Part shown: positions 18,730 through 26,969 of the stretch, piece after piece | Numbering within the stretch: the stretch's first letter is position 1 | Layout: every line of letters starts with the position of its first letter | Source of the DNA: JANNUT01 sp046331425 | GTDB lineage: Bacteria; Acidobacteriota; Polarisedimenticolia; J045 | NCBI GenBank assembly: GCA_046331425.1 | Contig: JAXLQU010000002.1 | Coordinates: 1 to 64,000 of the forward strand | Length of the DNA: 64,000 nt | Direction: 5' to 3' | The notes under the pieces: model-generated | What the model was told of the DNA's origin: nothing | Database searches by the model: none | The model's input: only the letters and a program-made list of their open reading frames with translations | Made by a program: the position numbers and the translations under genes

Positions 18730-21700
18730 ATGGCGATGAGTTGTAGGGCTCTGCATCGGGTGTTGGTGGCGGTTGGCCTGCTGTGGCCGCACTGGTCTGT
18801 GGTGTGCGCCGACGAGCCGTCGGTGCAACTGCTGCGCGTCGATGAGACCGGTCTGGCCTATCGATTGGGGGCTCGTGCCGGCGACATCATCAGTCGATAC
18901 CAAGAACTCGCCGCACCCAAGCTCGAGCAAGTCCTGGAGCGCGATGATGCCTTGCGACGATGGCGCGGCGTGCCCCTCACACTGCAACGCGGAACGGAGA
19001 TGATCGCGTTGGAAATGCCGCCCGGAGAGCGAGGCTGGGACGTCGGGCCGCGATTACCGACACAACTGGCCGAACGAGCCGCGCAGGCTCTTACGCGTGC
19101 CGCGCAGTTACAAACGGTCAGTCCTGCAGAGGCCGAGAGAATCGATCGTGAGGTTGCCAGCGTCGCCGGCATCAGCGGACATCGTTGGTGGTACGAGGCG
19201 ATGTCGATCGCCTGGCAGCGTGGTGCCGACCATGCGTCGGCTCAGTCGTGGCTAGAGCAGTTGGATCGCGAGGCGGCCGGCACGTCCCCCTGGGCACGCC
19301 GCGCCGGGCTGTCGCTCGGCAAGCTGTATTTGCGCCACGGGGCGTCGGAGGAAAGTGCAAAAGCGCTGCAGCGTGCCCTGACCGCCGCGCGCGTTGGAGA
19401 GCCTCCATCGTGCGCGGTGGCGCCGCTGCTGTCGTGGGCCGATCTGGATCACACGCGCGGTGACCTCGTGCACGCCGATCAGAATGTCAACGAGGCCAAA
19501 GCGATTGTCGATGCGCTCGCCCCTGACAGCTTGCTGGCCTCCGATGTACTGGCGATGCAGGCGGTGCTCGCTTGGCGGCGTGGACAGGTCGAACCGTATC
19601 GGCAAGCAGCGTCGATGGCGCTGGCCCTGCGCGCGAAGTTCGCCCCGGAAAGCCTCGATCATGCCTCGGCGTTGACGGCCGTCGGCGACATGCACTGGGC
19701 CCTGGGTCAACTCGACACCGCCTTGACGTACTACCAGCACGCCTTGGAGATTCACCAGCGACTCGTTCCCGGCAACATCGAGGAGTCACGCTCGCATACC
19801 AACTTCAGCAAGCTGTACTGGCAGGCAGGCGATTACATCAAGGCGCGCAACTCGCTGCAGGCGGCGTTGGAGATCCAACGCCGCGTTGCACCGGACGGGT
19901 TGGACATCGCGTGGACCTACAACAACCTTGGAATCAGCGCCTCCGGTGCTGGCGATTTGCCTGCCGCACGCCGGTATCACATGCAAGCGCTGGCAATTCG
20001 ACAGCGATTGTTTCCGGGAAGCCCGAGCGTAGCGTACTCGCTGCTGAATCTTGGTACGGTGCTGATGTCGCAAGGCGACTATCAGGGCGCGCGTGAGCAT
20101 CTCAGCGCGGCGCTGGCGATCGTCGAGAAGATCTCCGCGGAAAGCCTCGACACCGCGATGTGTCTTTTCAGTCTTGCGCAGATCGCCGCCTGGGAAGGGG
20201 ACACGCAGCGAGCCTTGACGCTGCATCAGCGATCGCTGGCGTTGCGCGAGCGGCAGGCACCCGGCAATCGACACACACGTGAATCGCACACGGCGCTTGG
20301 CGATCTGCAACTGCAACTCGGCAACCTCGATCAGGCGCAGCATTACTTTCAGCGCGCGTACGAAATCCAGCAGCAACTCGCCCCCGAGAGCGCCGACATC
20401 GCCGCATCGCTCTGCGAGCTGGGTCGCGTCGCCTTCGCTCGCGGCGACTACGAGCAGGCTCGGCGCTTGGCCGATCAGGCCGAGCGAATCGTCGAGCAGC
20501 GATCGCCGGGCCACCCCTACATGGCCACGATCCACTATCAGCAGGGACAGGTGGCGCGGGCTCAGGGCCGACTTGCCGAGGCGCGGGCGTTGATCGGTTC
20601 GGCGCTCGAGATCTTCGACAAGGATCGCTTCGATGCAGGGGGAGTCATGGCGCGTGCCTACTACAGCGGCCTGGCCGGTGACGCCGAGCACGACCTGATC
20701 GACGCCGACGTGGCGGCCGGTGACGTGCCTGCCGGATTCGAAGTGCTCGAGCACCGTCGCGCGCGCGGCATGCTGGAGACAATGGCCGAGGCGACCATCG
20801 ACTGGAGCGCGCAGCTACCGCCGGCGCTTCGCCATCGTATCGAAGCCTTGCGCATCGAGCGCGATCGGCTGAACTCGGGCAACTCGTCCTTGCCACCGAG
20901 CGAGATTGCGCTGCGCTTGTCGCTTCTGGAGAACGAGCAGGAGGAGATTCTCGACGAAGTCCGCGAGGTGGTGCCGCGCTTCGCCGAGTTGGTGTATCCA
21001 CGCGCTTTGAAGTTCGACGCGATGCTGCAACAGTTGCCGCCCGGCGGGGTGCTGGTGGCGTACTCGATCGGCGCGAAGGATTCGTTGCTCTTGGCGCTGC
21101 GGCGCGACGCGGCAGGGCGCCCCGAGACTCGCGCGGTACGTTTGGATCTCACGCAAGACACGTGCGACAAGCGTGTCGATCTGTTGCGCGGCCTGGTTGG
21201 CGATCCGTCCAGTGGTGAGATGTGGCGTGCGCCCAGCCGTGCGCTCGGTGCGGAGTTGCTGGGGTCGCTTCACGATTGGCTGATAGCGGCGCAGCATCTG
21301 GTGGTGGTGCCCGATGGCGCCTTGCATCGCCTGCCGTTCGGCCTGTTGATCGAGCGCGGTGATCAGCCGCTGGTGATGCAACTTCCCGTCACGACCACAC
21401 CGTCGTTGACGATGCTGGCTCAACTGCGTGCGCGACCGGAACGCACCTCACGAGGTGCGTGGGTCGGGATTGGCGATCCACACTACGAAGCCAAAGCGGC
21501 GCCTCCTGACAGTGCGTGGCTGCGGCGGGGCGCCTCGTTGCAACCACTGCCCGGAACGCGGGATGAACTCACGCGTGTCAATCAACTGATGACCGGCGCG
21601 CGCCGCTTGTATTTGGGTCGCGCCGCCACGGAGAGTTGCGCGATCGGCGCGGCCGGCGATGCGCAGGTACTGCACTTTGCCTGTCATGGGTTTACCGATG

Positions 21701-22239
21701 ACCGTTTCCCGCTGCGCTCGGGACTGGTGCTTTCGACCCCTTCGAGGGCGGGTGGAAACATCGACGACGGAGTCCTTCAGAGTTCGGAGGTGCTGGAGCG
21801 GATGCGCTTGAATGCCGACCTGGTGGTGCTCTCCGGCTGCGATACCGGAGGGGGATTGCTGCACGGCGGTGAAGGGTTGATGGGCTTGAGTCGCGCATTC
21901 TTTGGCGCCGGAGCGCGGAGCGTGGTCGCCAGCCAATGGGCGATCTCCGACGCTTCGACCGCAGAACTGATCGAGCGTTTCTATGCAGGGCTTCGCGATG
22001 GGCTGGCGCTCGATGTGGCGCTGCAGCGTGCGCAGCAGAGTTTCGTCGCGCAAGTACGTTGGTCGCATCCGTACTACTGGGGAGCGTTCCAGTTGGTTGG
22101 AGCCCGCGAGCCGATTCCAGCGCTGCACGTCGCCCCGCACTCGACAATCGGCGGACGCAGCGCGGCGCTGATCGTCGGCCTTGGTTTGCTCGCAGTGGTT
22201 TATGCCGTGTTCGCGGCGAAGATCAAGCAGCCAGGTTAG
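18730..22239 (+). CDS. Exported CHAT-domain protease with PDZ-like and TPR regions
   Basis: About 1,169 residues from the ATG at 18730 (or 18736), preceded by a G-rich ribosome site. The open frame starts at 18559 but inside a terminator stem, so that start is rejected. Order: signal-peptide-like hydrophobic N-terminus; a PDZ-like module (GLAYRLGARAGDIISRYQEL); about 12 TPRs (residues ~150-640); a helical linker; and a C-terminal CHAT (caspase HetF-associated with TPRs) domain. The predicted His-Cys dyad is visible in LHFACHGFTDDRFPLRSG and LVVLSGCDTGGG, followed by EGLMGLSRAFFGAGARSVVA. A final hydrophobic helix (ALIVGLGLLAVVYAVFA) could anchor the C-terminus. The domain is established as caspase-like; substrate and role are unknown. 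Confidence 0.85.
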   Translation: MAMSCRALHRVLVAVGLLWPHWSVVCADEPSVQLLRVDETGLAYRLGARAGDIISRYQELAAPKLEQVLERDDALRRWRGVPLTLQRGTEMIALEMPPGERGWDVGPRLPTQLAERAAQALTRAAQLQTVSPAEAERIDREVASVAGISGHRWWYEAMSIAWQRGADHASAQSWLEQLDREAAGTSPWARRAGLSLGKLYLRHGASEESAKALQRALTAARVGEPPSCAVAPLLSWADLDHTRGDLVHADQNVNEAKAIVDALAPDSLLASDVLAMQAVLAWRRGQVEPYRQAASMALALRAKFAPESLDHASALTAVGDMHWALGQLDTALTYYQHALEIHQRLVPGNIEESRSHTNFSKLYWQAGDYIKARNSLQAALEIQRRVAPDGLDIAWTYNNLGISASGAGDLPAARRYHMQALAIRQRLFPGSPSVAYSLLNLGTVLMSQGDYQGAREHLSAALAIVEKISAESLDTAMCLFSLAQIAAWEGDTQRALTLHQRSLALRERQAPGNRHTRESHTALGDLQLQLGNLDQAQHYFQRAYEIQQQLAPESADIAASLCELGRVAFARGDYEQARRLADQAERIVEQRSPGHPYMATIHYQQGQVARAQGRLAEARALIGSALEIFDKDRFDAGGVMARAYYSGLAGDAEHDLIDADVAAGDVPAGFEVLEHRRARGMLETMAEATIDWSAQLPPALRHRIEALRIERDRLNSGNSSLPPSEIALRLSLLENEQEEILDEVREVVPRFAELVYPRALKFDAMLQQLPPGGVLVAYSIGAKDSLLLALRRDAAGRPETRAVRLDLTQDTCDKRVDLLRGLVGDPSSGEMWRAPSRALGAELLGSLHDWLIAAQHLVVVPDGALHRLPFGLLIERGDQPLVMQLPVTTTPSLTMLAQLRARPERTSRGAWVGIGDPHYEAKAAPPDSAWLRRGASLQPLPGTRDELTRVNQLMTGARRLYLGRAATESCAIGAAGDAQVLHFACHGFTDDRFPLRSGLVLSTPSRAGGNIDDGVLQSSEVLERMRLNADLVVLSGCDTGGGLLHGGEGLMGLSRAFFGAGARSVVASQWAISDASTAELIERFYAGLRDGLALDVALQRAQQSFVAQVRWSHPYYWGAFQLVGAREPIPALHVAPHSTIGGRSAALIVGLGLLAVVYAVFAAKIKQPG

Positions 22240-22252
22240 CGTCAGTCGCCGG

Positions 22253-23551
22253 TTACTGTGACGCCGTGTCGATGTGGCTCAGCACCGCAGCCATGGCTGC
22301 GTCGATCCCGGCCGCAAACTTCGCGAACGTCTGCTCGACCGGAACGTCGGGTACGAGCGTGACCGGATCGCCGTCGACCCGTCGCCAGAACTTGGTCGAG
22401 TAGTTGATCACGAGCCCGGAGTTGGGGAGCGACAGTTGCCGCACCTCGCCGTATGAATTCGGTTTCTGGCCGGTGCCCTCGCCGACGAGTGTCGCCTCGG
22501 TCCATTCCTTGAAGCTGATGGCGTTGGACGCTGCCGACGAGAACGTGCGTTTGCCGATGAGCGCGAACAGTGTTCCGCGGCGGTTGAGCGCAGGGCGCCG
22601 CGCGATGGCACGGATCAACGGGCGCAGCACCGCTTCACTTCCGCCATCATTGCGTCGCAGATCGACGACGAAGCGATCGACCGGTTTCGTGTCTGCGATT
22701 TCGAGCACGTCGCGTTGGAGCGCATCGAACGGCTGTGATTTGTCGTCGCGGCATTTGTTGAAAGCTACGTACAGTAGGCGCGCGTCGGGGACGTACTCGT
22801 ACCAGTAGGGAAGATTCTGGTTTTTCAGCCAGAGTTGGTGCGGGAGCGGGGAGGGGGCCACGGTGACCGCAATGAGCGGGGCCCCTCGCTCGCTTGCCGG
22901 CCGCGCTTTGACTTGCAACGTAAACGCAGGGTTGTCGGAGCGTTGAAACGTGAACCGGGCGCCTTCGGTGCTGTCGATGATCTGTTGGCTCTCGAGGTAC
23001 TCGGCGTAGGACAGCCATCGCGGGAGTTGCTCCTTACGACACGGCTCGTTCTCGCAGCTGGAGAGTTTTGCCAGCGCGCTCTCGACCTGTGCGATGGCTG
23101 TGTCATTGATGGCGATCAGTCGCGATCCGATCGCTGACCGGTACTCGGAGGGAGCTGCCAGAAGATAGATCCCGTCGTGAAACGACCAGAACTCGAGCGG
23201 GAAGCGGTGCAGATCGTCCCCGACCATCACGACGGTAGTGTGGGCGTCACCCACACTCGCCACGATCTGCATCAGCGCGAAACGGATCTGGAGGTCGGTC
23301 ATGGTATCGAGCTTCTGCTCGAGTGTGCTGAGCGCTTGTTCGAAGGCGGGGCGCGAGACGGTATGAAACAGGTTCTTGTGCCGTTTTGGGAGTTCGGCTT
23401 TGAGGTACGCGAGGTCTTGCTTCCATCGCGCGGCCTCCAGCGCCTGAGCGCCGCCAATTTCTGCGGCGAGAAGCGCGATCAGCACCAGGCTGGCGTGGAG
23501 CCACCGCGAGGTATTCAGCCTCGAGGCGCGGGTAGAGTCGTCGAGTTTCAT
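22253..23551 (-). CDS. S41-family (C-terminal processing protease-like) peptidase, exported
   Basis: 432 residues with a signal peptide (hydrophobic segment HASLVLIALLAAEIGGAQA). The C-terminal half matches the S41 tail-protease fold: RFVVDLRRNDGGSEAVL (the conserved D-x-R-x-N-x-GG strand) and the nucleophile region KRTFSSAASNAISFKEW, followed by GEGTGQKPNSYGE. No clear PDZ domain precedes it. A catalytic Ser is plausible at TFSSA; the Lys partner usually sits 25 or so residues later, here around FKEW. Periplasmic; substrate unknown. It is convergent with the CHAT gene (13-base gap) and about 95 bases downstream of the anti-sigma gene on the same strand. Confidence 0.75.
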   Translation of the reverse strand: MKLDDSTRASRLNTSRWLHASLVLIALLAAEIGGAQALEAARWKQDLAYLKAELPKRHKNLFHTVSRPAFEQALSTLEQKLDTMTDLQIRFALMQIVASVGDAHTTVVMVGDDLHRFPLEFWSFHDGIYLLAAPSEYRSAIGSRLIAINDTAIAQVESALAKLSSCENEPCRKEQLPRWLSYAEYLESQQIIDSTEGARFTFQRSDNPAFTLQVKARPASERGAPLIAVTVAPSPLPHQLWLKNQNLPYWYEYVPDARLLYVAFNKCRDDKSQPFDALQRDVLEIADTKPVDRFVVDLRRNDGGSEAVLRPLIRAIARRPALNRRGTLFALIGKRTFSSAASNAISFKEWTEATLVGEGTGQKPNSYGEVRQLSLPNSGLVINYSTKFWRRVDGDPVTLVPDVPVEQTFAKFAAGIDAAMAAVLSHIDTASQ

Positions 23552-23647
23552 TTGGGCGGCCTCATTCCTCCCCGTCGGTGCGGGAATCTCACCCTAGAAC
23601 GGGCCAAGGTCGTTCTCGTTTCAGCGTGCTGACGATTTCAAGCAGGA

Positions 23648-24292
23648 TCAGCGCAGCCTCGCGCTGAACGTCGTGCTCTTGACCCGCACGCCATCGGCGG
23701 CAACGGCGGTGACCTGCCACAAGAAGCGCTGGCCCGCGCCATACGGTCGCAAGGCATCGCCCGGGACTTGCGCCTCGGGCGATGGCAGTCCGTTGGCGAC
23801 GAACACGATGGCGAGATGTTCGTCGCTGACGGTGAGATCGTACGTGGCGCCCGGAAGCGCGCTCCAACGCAACGTAAACTGATCGCGGTCGAGCGTGGCG
23901 TCGGGGGCTAGTGCCGAGGCGATCGTGCTGTGTTCCACCTCGCGTTGCACCTGGGTTGGAGTGACAGGCTCGACAACGTGTCGCAGCGACCAGCCGCCAA
24001 CTACCAAGGTGACGGCAGCCGCCGCAGTCGCGAGCCAACGCCATGACGACGCGGCATCGGCACGCGCGGCTGCTGTTGGCTGCTCTGCGCGCGCCACGTT
24101 CCATGCCACGGCGCACGCTGGACACGAGGCGACGTGATCGAGCACCGTGAGATCCTCGTCGCTCATCCGTTGGCCGCGAGCTGCCTCCAGCAAAGCCTCG
24201 GCCGTCGGGCACGCGCTCGGTCGGGTTGCCGATGCGGTCGGCTCGCGGAAGACGCGCTGCAGCGCTGTGTCGTCCCATCGCGAGTCGCTCAT
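23648..24292 (-). CDS. Putative membrane anti-sigma factor
   Basis: 214 residues from the ATG at 24292, which overlaps the sigma-factor stop (ATGA). The cytosolic N-terminus has a zinc-finger-like anti-sigma signature, H-x3-C-x2-C in DHVASCPACAVAW (residues ~50-62), of the ZAS type. One transmembrane helix follows (LATAAAAVTLVVGGWSL, near 85-102), then a periplasmic domain of ~110 residues with a beta-sandwich look (FTLRWSALPGATYDLTVSD). By family knowledge it would sequester the ECF sigma factor until an envelope signal releases it. Assignment rests on the coupling and the Cys-His cluster. Confidence 0.8.
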   Translation of the reverse strand: MSDSRWDDTALQRVFREPTASATRPSACPTAEALLEAARGQRMSDEDLTVLDHVASCPACAVAWNVARAEQPTAAARADAASSWRWLATAAAAVTLVVGGWSLRHVVEPVTPTQVQREVEHSTIASALAPDATLDRDQFTLRWSALPGATYDLTVSDEHLAIVFVANGLPSPEAQVPGDALRPYGAGQRFLWQVTAVAADGVRVKSTTFSARLR

Positions 24293-24825
24293 GGTTGCAG
24301 TCCTTTTTCTTGCAAACAGTCGCGAAGGTCGGAAAGCCCGCGATAGGTCAAGTGCTCCACGCTCTTCTTCGATTGCGCGAGCATCGTTGTCGCTTCGGAG
24401 CTGGAGTGCCCTAACAGGTGCAACGTCACCGCGTGGCGCCGCGCTGGGGCGAGTATCGACAGACAATCGCGCAGGCCGCGATCGATCGCGTTGGAGCGCA
24501 CGACACGTTCGCCGTCCACGGTTGCAGACGGCGGTGGGGCCTCGATCGCATCGTCGTCGAGCGACACCTCGACCCGCCGGAACTTCCGCCGGATTTCATC
24601 GATCAGCGCATGCTTGGCCGTAGTAATGAGGTAGCCCATGGAAACCTCGCCGCTGCGCCCCTGGCGCGCGTACGCGTCGAGTGCGCGTAGCAGCGCACTC
24701 TGCACGATGTCCTCGGCCTGATCGGCCAACCAACGCGGGCACCGACGACGCACGATTCCCAACAACTGTGCGCGCACGCCGTCCATATCCGTGTCGTGAA
24801 TCGCCCTTGGGTCCACCAGCGCCAC
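24289..24825 (-). CDS. ECF-subfamily RNA polymerase sigma factor
   Basis: 178 residues with sigma region 2 (LADQAEDIVQSALLRALDAY ... SMGYLITTAKHALIDEIRR) and region 4 (LSILAPARRHAVTLHLLGHS ... MLAQSKKSVEHLTYRGLSDL). No region 3, as in extracytoplasmic-function sigma factors. It is translationally coupled to the downstream anti-sigma gene (4-base overlap). The region upstream, about 450 bases, holds a 14-bp tandem repeat and no other gene on this strand that I can defend. The regulon cannot be predicted; an autoregulatory promoter was not recognised. Confidence 0.85.
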   Translation of the reverse strand: MALVDPRAIHDTDMDGVRAQLLGIVRRRCPRWLADQAEDIVQSALLRALDAYARQGRSGEVSMGYLITTAKHALIDEIRRKFRRVEVSLDDDAIEAPPPSATVDGERVVRSNAIDRGLRDCLSILAPARRHAVTLHLLGHSSSEATTMLAQSKKSVEHLTYRGLSDLRDCLQEKGLQP

Positions 24826-25273
24826 CTTTGGCCCTTAGCATCGACCGAAACCGGCGCGGAGGTAAACCCCCACCTCACGCTGTTTTTATCAAAAGCGCCT
24901 CACCAAATGCGCCCCACCAAGAGCGCCTCACCAAGAGCGCCCCACCCAAATGCGCCTCACCAAATGCGCCTCACCAAATGCGCCTCACAAAAATCCACGT
25001 CACCAACAGCGTCGCTCCCCAGCCAGGCCTTCCGTTGCGGCGCCGCCCGATCAACTGGCCAGGGATCGCGGGCGAGCACGTTCGCGAGTTGCCCCGTGGT
25101 CACCCACCCCTCCTCGGGTCGGATCGGCGCCCACGCTCTAGACAACGGTTTGCCGGGCTCGATTCCCCACCCATCGACAAACTCACTCGCGACGTTCCCG
25201 GCTTGACGGAGGTAAAGCGTCGATCCCTGGGGCGAAGGGTAGGCTTGCCATCTGTCCAACGGGAGGTTTCACG
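24826..25273. other. Intergenic region between sigma operon and GTPase gene
   Basis: A 448-base stretch between divergent genes. It holds the 14-bp tandem repeat described separately. The rest (24995-25260) has one minus-strand frame of 100 codons whose composition is protein-like but matches nothing I recognise. GGGAGG just before 25274 is the ribosome site of the next gene. Confidence 0.6.
24895..24994. repeat. Seven-unit 14-bp tandem repeat
   Basis: Seven head-to-tail units of GCGCCTCACCAAAT and variants (C for T at position 6, GA for AT at the end; the fourth and seventh units are 15 bases). It lies about 70 bases upstream of the ECF sigma start. The units are degenerate in an ordered way (alternating T/C at position 6 in the first four), suggesting duplication of 28-bp pairs. 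Function unknown: minisatellite, protein-binding array, or inert. Confidence 0.85.
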
Positions 25274-26590
25274 ATGTCGCGCCAGAGAGTCGTGATCATG
25301 GGAGCTGCAGGTCGAGACTTTCACAACTTCAACGTGCTGTATCGCAATCGGCCCGACACCGAGGTGATTGCGTTCACTGCCACACAGATCCCCGATATCG
25401 AAGGTCGCGTCTACCCGGCGGTTCTCGCCGGGGAACACTATCCACAAGGGATTCCGATTCGCGCCGAGGAGGAGCTCGAGAAAATCGTGCGCGATCACAA
25501 AGTTGATGACGTGCTGTTCTCGTACTCGGATGTATCGCATCAGTACGTGATGGACAAGGCGGCCCATGTCAACGCCTGGGGCGCCAACTTCACGCTGGCC
25601 TCGGCCGACAAGACGATGATTCGCTCGCGTCGTCCCGTGATCGCGATTACCGCTGTGCGCACGGGTGTGGGAAAGTCGCAAACCACACGTTACATATCGT
25701 CGATCTTGAAGAAGCTGGGGAAGAAGGTGGTTGCCGTCCGGCACCCGATGCCATACGGCGATCTGTCGCAGCAGGTCTGTCAGCGCTTCGCCGACTACAA
25801 CGACCTCGACAAGCATCGCTGCACCATCGAGGAGCGCGAAGAATACGAGCCGCATATCGATCGAGGCTTCGTGGTCTACGCCGGCGTCGACTACGAGACG
25901 ATCTTGAAGTCGGCCGAGCAAGAAGCCGATGTCGTGCTGTGGGATGGCGGGAACAATGACACACCGTTTTATCGGCCCGATCTGCACATCGTGATGGTCG
26001 ACCCGCATCGGCCGGGGCACGAGTCGTCGTACTACCCAGGAGAATCGAACGTGTTGATGGCGGACCTGATTCTGGTTGCCAAGGTCAACACTGCGGACCC
26101 GCTCAAGGTGGTTGCCGTCGAAGGGGCCTGCCGCAAACTCAACTCGCGAGCACGCATACTGCGCTGCGCGTCCGAGATCAACGCGGGCGATCCCGCTGCA
26201 ATTCGCGGCAAGCGTGTCTTGGTGGTGGAAGATGGGCCAACCCTCACGCACGGCGGAATGAGCGTTGGCGCCGGTTGGTTTGCAGCCACCCAAGCGGGTG
26301 CTGCCGAGATCGTCGATCCGCGGCCGTATGCGGTGGGGTCGTTGCGCGAGACGTACGCGAAATACCCGAACGCCACCGGCATTCTGCCTGCGATGGGCTA
26401 CGGCGATCAGCAGGTGCGCGACTTGGAGGCCACGATTCGCGCGACACCTGCGGATGTCGTGCTGGAAGGCACGCCGATCGATTTGAAGCGGGTGCTTACC
26501 AGCGAGAAACCGATGATTCGTGTGACGTACGACCTGGCGGAGCAGGAGCCGGGTGCGATCGAGGATGCGATTAGGCGCGTTGTTGGTTGA
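25274..26590 (+). CDS. Cyclic 2,3-diphosphoglycerate synthetase-like GTPase
   Basis: 438 residues. N-terminal Rossmann-like domain (VVIMGAAGRDFHNFNVLYR), then a P-loop NTPase core with Walker A ITAVRTGVGKSQTTR near residue 128 and the conserved GGNNDTPFYRPDLH. This sequence pattern matches the family named after the archaeal cyclic 2,3-diphosphoglycerate synthetase (CpgS). Bacterial members are widespread but mostly uncharacterised, so the enzymatic name is by family only. GGGAGG lies about 10 bases upstream of the ATG. It is a single-gene unit; no 2-phosphoglycerate kinase is adjacent to make the complete archaeal pathway. Confidence 0.75.
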   Translation: MSRQRVVIMGAAGRDFHNFNVLYRNRPDTEVIAFTATQIPDIEGRVYPAVLAGEHYPQGIPIRAEEELEKIVRDHKVDDVLFSYSDVSHQYVMDKAAHVNAWGANFTLASADKTMIRSRRPVIAITAVRTGVGKSQTTRYISSILKKLGKKVVAVRHPMPYGDLSQQVCQRFADYNDLDKHRCTIEEREEYEPHIDRGFVVYAGVDYETILKSAEQEADVVLWDGGNNDTPFYRPDLHIVMVDPHRPGHESSYYPGESNVLMADLILVAKVNTADPLKVVAVEGACRKLNSRARILRCASEINAGDPAAIRGKRVLVVEDGPTLTHGGMSVGAGWFAATQAGAAEIVDPRPYAVGSLRETYAKYPNATGILPAMGYGDQQVRDLEATIRATPADVVLEGTPIDLKRVLTSEKPMIRVTYDLAEQEPGAIEDAIRRVVG

Positions 26591-26969
26591 GTGGGTTGAT
26601 CGGAAACGGCCACGGCAAAGATGAGGAGCAAGCTGCGCCGCTGGATCGTTGTTCGTTTGCGTGGTGTGGAGCATCACGGCCGTCGATTCGGTTAGCACGA
26701 CTGTTCTAGCGCATTCATGAGGCTGGTTCTTCGGCTGGCCGGAGTGACTCGCACGAAAGTCGAGGCGCTTAAGGTGTGCAGATTGGGTAAGCGCAAAGAG
26801 AAACTGCGCCGAGGAATCGAGCCATGAAGCCGCTCCGGGATTGGGCTGAGAAGATGCGCCGGGAGGTTGCCTCAACGCACCGCACCGAGGCGTCGCGCAA
26901 CGGAGTGGTGCCAAGGATCCTCGCCGGGAGGCCACACACTTCACAGAACACCCACACCCACACCCACGC
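26591..26969. other. Intergenic region without convincing gene
   Basis: Between the GTPase gene and the end of the HNH remnant. A 35-codon plus-strand frame at 26717-26824 is Lys/Arg-rich (TRTKVEALKVCRLGKRKEKL) but has no visible ribosome site. A short CCCACA microsatellite lies near 26948-26966. Probably non-coding or decayed sequence. Confidence 0.5.

Noticed and set aside
24957..25259. 100-codon minus-strand frame upstream of the GTPase gene
   Set aside because: Protein-like composition, but no ribosome site or family recognised, and it extends into the 14-bp repeat array.
25100..26944. 614-codon minus-strand frame
   Set aside because: Antisense to the clearly conserved GTPase; no domain content.
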